DNA of 64,000 nucleotides from Tridacna crocea. Lineage: Eukaryota > Mollusca > Bivalvia > Cardiida > Cardiidae. A program made the translations under genes and the position numbers. Below are positions 57,431 through 64,000 of the stretch, one piece after another. The stretch is taken from contig OX031058.1 of assembly GCA_943736015.1 (NCBI GenBank), positions 23,647,001 through 23,711,000 on the forward strand. Direction: 5' to 3'. How positions within the stretch are numbered: the first letter of the stretch is position 1; every line of letters begins with the position of its first letter. Below the pieces are notes generated by a model. It was given only the letters and a program-made list of their open reading frames with translations. It was not told the DNA's origin and searched no databases.

Positions 57431-57645
57431 TCTTACGAACACGAACGCTTGCAACAAATGCATAGCTATAATACTAACCAGATTTGGCTGGATGTGAACC
57501 CCTGCAGACAAAATCCTCCTTTTTTCTGAGGTTTAAAAGACCAATTACATAACCACTGAGCTAGAGATATCACCCTAACACAGCTGGTAGGTAATGTATT
57601 TAAATCGGGACAAAACCATGCATGAAGGAGTAGTCTCCCATAACA
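57431..57645 (-). mobile_element. Solo LTR of TRIM-B
   Basis: 215 bp, TCTTACGAAC to CTCCCATAACA, the same termini as the LTRs at 16378-17227, with perfect 4 bp duplication CAAG (57427-57430, 57646-57649). Diverged internally; the tRNA-like part is mostly lost (ACCACTGAGCTAGAGATATC remains). Confidence 0.82.
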
Positions 57646-58318
57646 CAAGTATCCTGCGTCATCACCTTTAGCCTATATACCATTCATGAGTCAATGTGCA
57701 GAGATGTAGTTTGGTCTGGCATAGAGTTTACAAAGGGAGTAATTCAAAAGATTTCTGTAATTTATTGATTATAAAAACCTTTCTTTGCATCTTTTTATAA
57801 ACCAAGAACGCTTTCTACACATATATATGTCTAAGCAACAATTACATCTTCCTCCAACCTACTGGCCAAATTAGTGCAAATTCCGGTTCATGCTATAGTT
57901 GGTTTTACCAGCTTCACATGCTCATAAATACAAACTAACCAGAACCAAAAATCAACAATACACTCATGTATTAATGAAAAGACTTCACGAGTTTAATTTA
58001 CACCCATGGAAGAATGTGATAAACTGCATTACCGGTATTTTATGATAAAACCAGTAAGTTTCAGGCTTATATTATCTCTTGTTTTTTTCATATGAGTACC
58101 CCATACATTGTTCTTAAATGAAGATTTAGCCATTTTAGAATTTGATGATTCCACCCCCCCCTTTTTGTGTGGATCTTTGGAAAAATTAAGCTGATTTATA
58201 ATTTCTTAACTGCAACATGTTAATCTACTGCATACAAATAGTTGCTTTACACTAAATATGTATATACATCAAAGAAAACAAATTTTTACAATAGGAAGAT
58301 CCCATATCAACCACAGAC

Positions 58319-58495
58319 CTTGTTTAAGTCTCTCAGCTAGTTCCACTGGATCTGCCAGGTTTCCTTCACTGCTACTTCTTAATATCCCACCTGGCACAGA
58401 GGATGTTGATGCTGACCTAGAGTGACTAGGTGAGGGTGATCCACTCAGAGATTTCTGTTTAGACATCTCAGGACGGGACTTGGTTCCTCCAGCAC
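58319..58495 (-). CDS. RALGAPA1: RALGAPA local exon 4 (Ser-rich linker, possible phospho-region)
   Basis: 177 bp, phase 1 to phase 1. The peptide starts GAGGTKSRPEMSKQKSLSGS, continues through SPSHSRSASTSS and LRSSSEGNLADP, and ends in ELAERLKQ. The final helix resembles the FIAERLR segment of the human protein; the rest is linker with many Ser-Pro and basic-Ser motifs, so phosphorylation is plausible but inferred. The acceptor is CATTTATAG with almost no polypyrimidine tract, and a MITE end begins only 6 bp further upstream. The donor is GTCTGT, weaker than the GTRAGT norm. The next exon found is 38.8 kb away; the phases join, but one or more small exons between them could have been missed. 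Confidence 0.88.
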
Positions 58496-58501
58496 CTATA
58501 A

Positions 58502-58745
58502 ATGAGCCATGCTCTGTGAAATGGGGGCATTAAAAATCTCCATGATACAACATTCCAGTCAAGTTATTATAAAACCATAGTTCATACAACTTCACATTTG
58601 TCTAAATACCAATAGAAGTAAGAAAAAGAGTTGTCCTTGGACACATAGAAAATTGACGAATGGCACAATGTTTCGGCCCATGTCAGCAATCTGACCTAGG
58701 TTGATATTTTTGCATTTAGCCCCCTTTTCACAAGCAATGCTCAAA
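58502..58745. mobile_element. GCTCTG MITE touching the acceptor of RALGAPA exon 4
   Basis: ATGAGCCATGCTCTGTGAAA at one end, CCCCTTTTCACAAGCAATGC at the other. Its left end is 6 bp upstream (in gene sense) of the exon 4 boundary, so it occupies the usual branch-point and pyrimidine-tract position. Confidence 0.72.
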
Positions 58746-58910
58746 TACAATCAACATTTACTTGGTACAACTAGGTTGATTTAAGCATCAATGCTTATTC
58801 ATATGGTAAGAACAACTTCTACATTGCCATTTCAAAACTATTTCAGTCCCAAATATCTCACAGAACATTAAATCATACACATAATGGGTATGTGTATCAT
58901 CATATGTCCT

Positions 58911-59386
58911 GCAACATGTGAAAAAGGACATTCGGACATTTGCATAAAGGGTCATGTGGGATCAGCCTGCGCAGTCCGCCCAAGCTAATCCAAAACGACA
59001 CATACTGTTTTTATGTTATTTTCTGTTTTGCGCAAGTCTACTATAACACAAAATCTATTGTAGTCTTAAAGTGTCGTTGCGGATTAGAATGTGCAGGCTG
59101 ATCCGAGACGAGACTTTACTCAAATGTCCCTTTCCGCATGCCCGCCCGGGTGCCTCAGTGGTGAGCATGTCGGACTCATGACCTGGTGGTTGTGAGTTCG
59201 ATACCCGGTTGAGGCGAACTTTTTTTCCGGCGTATTTTTGCCTCTAACCTCTGCTGAAGCATGTGAGAAAAACTTGTCAGTGGCTTTGGAAAGAAAGTTG
59301 TATTAGCACTGGTGTAAGAACACTAGGAAACACATGTGTCAGCTAGGAAACTCCAATACAACCAACCAACCCTTTCCGCATGTTGC
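58911..59386. mobile_element. GCAACATG MITE (copy 1), interrupted by a SINE-like unit
   Basis: Left end GCAACATGTGAAAAAGGACA ... GGATCAGCCTGC; right end GCAGGCTGATCCGAGAC ... CCCTTTCCGCATGTTGC. The inverted ends extend ~60 bp. The unit at 59141-59369 lies in its right terminus. Confidence 0.75.
59141..59369 (+). mobile_element. tRNA-derived SINE-like unit with 13 bp duplication
   Basis: Target duplication CCCTTTCCGCATG on both sides (59128-59140, 59370-59382). The head GGGTGCCTCAGTGGTGAGCA and GTGAGTTCGATACCCGG serve as A and B boxes. The body is ~150 bp and the tail is AACCAACC repeats. Confidence 0.85.
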
Positions 59387-60577
59387 AAGCCATATGGCTT
59401 GCAACATGGTAAATGGGACATTAGGGCATTTGCATAAAGTGTTGCCTCGGATCAGCCTGTATAGTCCTTATTCAAGACAGCACTTTACACCCACATTAGA
59501 TTTTGTTTCACAGTAGACTTGGGCGTAACAGAAAATTACAAAAAACAGAAAGTGTAAGTATGGATCAGCCTGTGCAGTAGGGCTCCGTACTGGTACTCGA
59601 TATATATCGAAAACCGGTATTTTACGTTCGATAGATATATCGGATCGAACATTTCTGTATCGAACAAAATATCGATCATCAAAAGAAAATAAAAGTAAAT
59701 CATATAAATACCCAATTTAGTTGTTTTTAACGGCGAAATTCATTACGAGTTTACTTTAGGTAATCTCTAAAGTCGATTAGTCGTAGAGGTAGGTGTGGCT
59801 ACCTGGGAAACTTACAACCAATCGAAATGCGTCATTCTTTATTACTCGCCCTGTACCTGTTACACAATGGATGACAATTAGCTAATACCCCTATTCTCGT
59901 TCCCCCGTCATGTTGTTTGAAATCTGCAAATTATGCATCAATCAGCAGATTGCAGACAAATTTACGCTGATAATTGGTCAATATAGTTGATTAAAGAAAG
60001 GTAATGAACATCTCGTGATGTGATCGAGAGGTAGCGATGGAAATAATTGAAGCCCTGACATTTCAACCTTCCTAAGATTTTATTTGGTCGATATTTTAAT
60101 ATTGCCAAAAAATGTGGCTCGAAAATCAAATCTCTTTTTCCATTAGATTATCTGAAATCAGTGTTCCGACTCGCGTAAATTATTGTGTAAATCATTTTAT
60201 AGACTTGAAATTTGCATAACAAATGTTAATCACACGCGAGACCTCACGTAAGAAAAAACATGGACAAAAAAGGCCATTATATGTTTATCGTGAGTAAAAT
60301 AACAGGTTTTGATGCTACATGTAGTTCTAATCCTTATTGAGAAATCTATGTTGAATCATGCGAACATACCTATCCAGAAATTAACACGCATGAAAAATTG
60401 TTCGGTGAAAAAAAAAAAAAAACGGAAACCCATGACACAACAAAATGTCTCCTTGACATTGTCCGATCAGAGTCCTCTTAGACTGTCTTTTCAGCTTTTT
60501 AATGAGTAGTAAATGTAGATCTAGTTAGAATTCATATTAATTTAGGCCTACATGTAACAGGTGGTGAAAAATATCGC

Positions 60578-60650
60578 GGCTCAACCGGGATTCGAACCCA
60601 GGGCCTCAGGAATACCGTTCCTGCACTCTAACCAACTGAGCTATCGAACC
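60578..60650 (-). other. tRNA-like cloverleaf inside TRIM-A 3' LTR
   Basis: 73 nt folding as a full tRNA: acceptor GGTTCGA/TTGAGCC, D stem GCTC/GAGT, anticodon stem CAGGA/TCCTG, T stem CTGGG/CCCGG with loop TTCGAAT. A box TAGCTCAGTTGG and B box GGTTCGAATCC are canonical. The anticodon loop ACGGTAT lacks U33, so it is probably not a translating tRNA. T5 follows, a Pol III stop. Confidence 0.75.
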
Positions 60651-60865
60651 ACATGTCGATACGGCCGCACGATATATCACCAAATACCTGTACCCGACTA
60701 CATTATACCTTTATATCTATCTATGGGATAGACCAGTATACTACATACTTCCCCACCACAAAAAGATTCGTCCACGAATCTCTCAATCACTACTACCCTA
60801 TCTCTCTTAATAAGTGGGTTATTTACGGTGGGCGCCAAATGTAGCAGGTGGTGAAAAAATATCGC

Positions 60866-60938
60866 GGCTCGACCGGGATTCGAACCCAGGGCCTCAGGAA
60901 CACCGTTCCTGCACTCTAAACAACTGAGCTACCGAACC
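60866..60938 (-). other. tRNA-like cloverleaf inside TRIM-A 5' LTR
   Basis: 73 nt; acceptor GGTTCGG/TCGAGCC, anticodon loop ACGGTGT, T6 downstream. Differences from the other LTR at 60578-60650 keep the acceptor stem paired (A-T against G-T, T-G against C-G). Confidence 0.75.
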
Positions 60939-61443
60939 ACATGTCGATACGGCCGCACAATATATCACCAAATACCTGTACCCGACTACATTATACCTTT
61001 GTATCTATCTATGGGATAGACCACTATACTACATACATAATTATGAAATTTCAATACAATCTAGAAGTGTTAAATTTGCGGTATTTTGTTTTTCAGGTAT
61101 GCTGAAAAAAGAACAAACACTATTTTCGCATTTTTTTCTTTCTTTTATTGAAAATTGAAATATCAAATGATATATCGAATATCGATCATTTTGTATCGAT
61201 ACAAATATCGTATCAATCAAACTGACCGATACGGAGCCCTACTGTGCAGACTGCACAGGCTGATTCGGGACAGCACTTTATGCAAGTGTCCCTTTTATTG
61301 CATACCATATACGACATTATTAGGATTCCTCTTGCCCCATGTGAACAGGCAATGGTGTTTAACTCATAATATCATATTTCATCTTAGATGGTGGTCCTGG
61401 GTGTTTGAAAGCCATAGGGCAATGTAATTCACATGTCCAACTT

Positions 61444-61729
61444 TTAAACCTTTCCCAAACAATCCCTGGTTTTCACGGAGCTGAATAAGAAGCCTTTTGA
61501 GAACATGAGAAAAGGAAAAAATACTGGTGACCAGCATTTTCTGCTTATCCCATAATGTTTTCTCCCAAAACAAATTTCAATTTCTGAGTAAAGTTAATTT
61601 TGTCATCTGCTTATCCCATAATGTTTTCTCCCAAAACAAATTTCAATTTCTGAGTAAAGTTAATTTTGTCATCTGCAAATGCTTTCAATTTGAGTCGGGC
61701 TACAATTTTGTCATTTGGTGAAGAGTTAA
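61444..61729 (+). mobile_element. TTAA-229 copy with ~65 bp duplication
   Basis: TTAAACCTTTCCCAAACAAT to TTTGGTGAAGAGTTAA. CTGCTTATCCCATAATGTTT and the following ~45 bases are repeated in tandem. Confidence 0.82.
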
Positions 61730-61937
61730 ACGATAAAATAAGAATAAGGTGAATAAGGAGAATGAGGTGAAGCATAAAAGAACTTAACCACTGGCATCAA
61801 ACCCTTTTCAAGCAATCAGTTATGCTGGAACAGGTTGATTTTTCACATGGCACATGTGAACTTATTTACCTGAATCACTGGAGCAAATTAGAACCAATCT
61901 ACACAATTACTCTCTGGGTGGAAAAAAAAGTACATAC

Positions 61938-62087
61938 CATCACTTTTATATTTTCCTTGTGATCTTTCAAATGATGCTTGCTGGGACAAATTTGAGCTTA
62001 AAGGTCTGTCTGGAACCCCTTGACTTTCACTTTTACTCCATGCACGTGAAAAACTCTGGTCATCTGCCTTGGTCTTGGTTGGAACAT
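61938..62087 (-). CDS. RALGAPA1: RALGAPA local exon 3 (start of Ser-rich linker)
   Basis: 150 bp, phase 1 in and phase 1 out, acceptor ACTTAG, donor GTATGT. The peptide begins DVPTKTKADDQSFSRAWSK. DQSFSRAWSK corresponds to DKSFSRGWSR of human RALGAPA1, the only strongly conserved patch. The rest is polar and low in complexity (SSNLSQQASFERSQGKYKSDG). Vertebrate alpha subunits carry Akt sites of the RxRxxT kind just after this patch; I see no RxRxx(S/T) in this exon. Because it is symmetric, it can be skipped without a frameshift. Confidence 0.9.
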
Positions 62088-62629
62088 CTAAGTAATCAAC
62101 AAACAATTGAATGGAGACGCTCAAGTGTAAATGTTCAATAGCACAAAAAAGAACAACTCAATTTAATTTAAAATGAGTCAGCGAATTAAGCAAAATTGAG
62201 GCTGAAATATTTTCAAGATATCGAGCCCTCGACTTTACTGTGATAGAGACAAATGTATAATGATTGTTCCATTTGCAGCAATCCTGTAGAACATTCAAAC
62301 TGTTTGTAAATGAAAAAGAAAAAGTTAGATCTATCCAGTTAAAGGCACTGGCAGTAAAATACTTACTGTAACTCAAAGGATGAAATATGTCTACATGTAT
62401 AAGTTATTGATCATATATTTCATTTGTATGAAATTAAATCGGAGGGAGGCAAAGCAGAGCATGCATTATAGTAGTATTTACTCTACAAAGACCAGCTAAA
62501 ATACTGTGGGGAAACAACTATATATAGGTCAACCATTTAATGATTAAGGGGTCACATATTGCAACATATTGAGTCTGTATGGAATTAATTCCAGCAGTTT
62601 TGAACAAAATCTGATTTACAAAGTAGGAG

Positions 62630-62735
62630 AAACTGTGTGTAGAGAAAACAACATTGGAATACAAAAATATGTTGGTCATCAGCATTCTCTCCTTTTCTGT
62701 GAATGTTTCAATTGCCTTCTTTCCAAAACTTATAA
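62630..62735. mobile_element. TTAA-229 core remnant
   Basis: AGAGAAAACAACATTGGAAT, GGTCATCAGCATTCTCTCCT; tips absent. Adjoins RALGAPA exon 2 (24 bp from the donor side). Confidence 0.45.
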
Positions 62736-62758
62736 AAGCAGAGTAGTTTACAGCATAC

Positions 62759-62879
62759 CTTGGCTTTTGCCCCTTCTCCTTTTCTCTTTCTGCTCACTCA
62801 GTCTCTGCAGAGGTAAGTCCAACAAATCGAGGTTATATACTTGTCTTGCCAAGACTCTAGTGAGAGTTTCCATAGTTTT
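62759..62879 (-). CDS. RALGAPA1: RALGAPA local exon 2
   Basis: 121 bp, entered at phase 0 after TTTTTCAG and left at phase 1 before GTATGC. The peptide starts [19 protein letters not shown] and continues [19 protein letters not shown]. It matches the human segment METLTKVLA...LDLSDLPLDKLSEQK and ends in a basic [10 protein letters not shown] tail. It joins exon 1 directly, restoring the human-like context ...TEWA-KTMETL. The basic tail marks the change from the helical region to the long serine-rich linker encoded by exons 3-6. Confidence 0.93.
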
Positions 62880-63187
62880 CTGAAAAAGTAAAACATGAGT
62901 AATCATAGAATTTTCCACATTAGTTCTTTTTTGTTTGTCTTATGAGCCAATTTTCTGAGCTAGGAAGATGTTATTTGAAACAGGACATTTCATCATATAC
63001 AATCAATCCTAAAATTAGTAAGCTTCACTAGATGCTGTAAAATGTTATCACTTGTTTTCCATATTACTGAAATTATACATGATTTTCACTACAGCACAAT
63101 GTTTCTCCTTCATGCCCCTTGTCTAAGTGTATGACTTGTATGCTTGACTCCCTTGTCTAAATGTATGACTAAGTTTTATATGTAAAC

Positions 63188-63400
63188 CGTTACACCAGGT
63201 ATCCTACCTTTCAACAGTCTTGAGGAAGTTACCTTTTGAAAACAAGAACAATATTGGAAAAGGAGAAAATGCCAGTAACCAGCATTTTCTCCTTTTCTCT
63301 TAATACTTTATAATCTTGAATGCCAACTTCCTCCAATTGAGCCAAAACCGACATAATATCTGCAAATGTATTTCTTGGATAGGCCCCATATTTTGTTGCT
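63188..63400 (+). mobile_element. TTAA-229 diverged copy
   Basis: TTGAGGAAGTTACCTTTTGA, core AAATGCCAGTAACCAGCATT, long arm AATATCTGCAAATGTATTTC; both TTAA tips eroded. Confidence 0.6.
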
Positions 63401-63737
63401 TTTTAATTAATTAATCACTTTTCATCTTGGAAAAAATAAAAAATCGCTACAAACTATTCTAAACAAAACTCTTTCCTGTTTTTCAAATAAAAATTCCTAC
63501 TGATGGTTTTCCACATTTTTTTTTTTTAACTTAAGGGCTGGTGCTTTTTAAGAACATATCATTAATTGGTATTTAAAACCAACATTTTAAAGGGACATCT
63601 GAAAACAGTTGAAAGAGGAAAACTTCTTCAAATTTTAACACAATCAAATTTGATTGAATGTTGCAATTTTATACTGTCTTGTTGAAATCTATTGGCACGA
63701 AATTTTTTTCATGAAGTACTGTGTAAAATATACTTAC

Positions 63738-63860
63738 TGCCCATTCTGTGATAAGCTCTGACCAAGACGTAAGAGATGATAATACATGTAGAAATTGATC
63801 CCATAGCTCAGTGCTGATGTATACATTTAGATTGGCTTTAATCCAGGTCACAATCAATGT
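63738..63860 (-). CDS. RALGAPA1: RALGAPA local exon 1 (Ral GTPase-activating protein alpha subunit, internal)
   Basis: Internal coding exon of 41 codons, entered at phase 0 after a TTTTCAG acceptor and left at phase 0 before GTAAGT. The peptide begins [16 protein letters not shown] and contains ELWDQ and SSLTSW. It follows the corresponding stretch of human RALGAPA1 nearly residue for residue, as I recall that protein. RalGAP alpha forms a complex with the beta subunit and stimulates GTP hydrolysis on RalA and RalB. The catalytic domain is C-terminal and outside the window; this exon belongs to the helical middle part, for which I can name no domain. The upstream exon, presumably ending in the FQ before TLIV, lies beyond the right edge. 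Human genes have two alpha paralogues and I cannot tell from one locus whether this clam-like genome has one, so the symbol means RALGAPA1/2-like. Confidence 0.93.
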
Positions 63861-64000
63861 CTGAAAACACAAAATGATCTTTAGACTGACTTGCTATTTT
63901 AAATCAAAATACTGTGCATCTTTGTTTAGACCTACAACATAGCATTCAGATGATTTCAATAGACAAGCAATTCAAGGTACAGGACTTTTTCTCAGATTGT

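Larger units (their letters stand above)
19470..58318 (-). other. 38.8 kb RALGAPA intron between local exons 4 and 5
   Basis: Exon 4 leaves at phase 1 and exon 5 enters at phase 1, so this can be a single intron. I found no convincing exon in it. It holds most of the mobile elements listed below. The corresponding linker of human RALGAPA1 is longer than what exons 4-5 encode, so short poorly conserved exons cannot be excluded. Confidence 0.7.
60553..61033 (-). mobile_element. TRIM-A: 481 bp miniature LTR retrotransposon
   Basis: LTRs 60553-60745 (193 bp) and 60840-61033 (194 bp) enclose only 94 bp. On the minus strand LTRs run TGTAGTATA...CCTG(C/T)TACA. Two bases after the 5' LTR lies TGGCGCCCACCG, a primer-binding-site-like sequence (tRNA-Lys type in its first nine bases). 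Immediately before the 3' LTR is GTGGTGGGGAAGTA, a polypurine tract. Flanks show TACA on both sides (4 bp duplication). No protein is encoded, so it would need enzymes from another element. The alternative reading, two tandem SINEs, does not explain the PBS and polypurine tract. Confidence 0.78.
59578..61241. mobile_element. hAT-type DNA transposon, non-autonomous, 1664 bp
   Basis: Termini TAGGGCTCCGTACTGGT and, inverted, TAGGGCTCCGTATCGGT; subterminal CGATATAT palindromes. Perfect 8 bp duplication CTGTGCAG (59570-59577, 61242-61249), as expected for hAT. No transposase ORF. It carries TRIM-A at 60553-61033. Confidence 0.87.
59400..61302. mobile_element. GCAACATG MITE (copy 2), split by a hAT element
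   Basis: Left TGCAACATGGTAAATGGGAC ... GGATCAGCCTGT; right ACAGGCTGATTCGGGAC ... AAGTGTCCCTTTTATTGCA. The two pieces are 59400-59577 and 61250-61302. Confidence 0.72.

Noticed and set aside
60578..60650. Functional tRNA gene
   Set aside because: The cloverleaf is complete but U33 is missing, it lies within an LTR, and it is repeated with the LTRs.

Overview
This window is animal nuclear DNA: AT-rich, intron-dominated and full of repeats. It resembles a bivalve mollusc, probably a heterodont clam. The reasons are pearl-type elements with (ACGG)n tracts and ~155-161 bp core repeats, foldback repeats ending in TTAA, and a RalGAP alpha protein clearly diverged from the vertebrate ones. I make no species call. 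No long ORF, operon or prokaryotic signal is present.

One host gene crosses the whole window on the minus strand: the middle part of RALGAPA (Ral GTPase-activating protein, alpha subunit). I resolve 14 coding exons between 63860 and 1310. They total 1914 bp (638 codons, about 3% of the window), each has AG/GT boundaries, and all 13 junctions are phase-compatible. Both ends of the gene, including the catalytic Rap/Ran-GAP domain, lie outside. Local exons 1-4 occupy 58.3-63.9 kb. An intron of 38.8 kb follows, and exons 5-14 occupy 1.3-19.5 kb.

The introns are layered with mobile DNA. The main component is a foldback element, labelled here TTAA-229, with about 50 recognisable copies and roughly 17% of the window. 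It is 229 bp including a TTAA at each end, with CCCTTT/CTCTTT-type tips and a ~66 bp central palindrome. Other elements are: (i) two miniature LTR retrotransposon (TRIM-like) families, one carrying a complete tRNA-like cloverleaf in its LTR, the other arranged LTR-internal-LTR-internal-LTR with a perfect tRNA-Pro-type primer-binding site; (ii) a 5.1 kb CACTA-like element with a CAG duplication; (iii) a hAT element with an 8 bp duplication; (iv) a Mutator-like foldback with a 9 bp duplication; (v) several pearl/Helitron-like elements; (vi) a SINE-like unit with a 13 bp duplication; and (vii) two or three further MITE families.

Many elements are nested, and comparing interrupted with uninterrupted copies gives exact insertion sites and a relative order. 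Several RALGAPA exons lie within 6-110 bp of foldback elements, some in inverted pairs, which could affect splicing.
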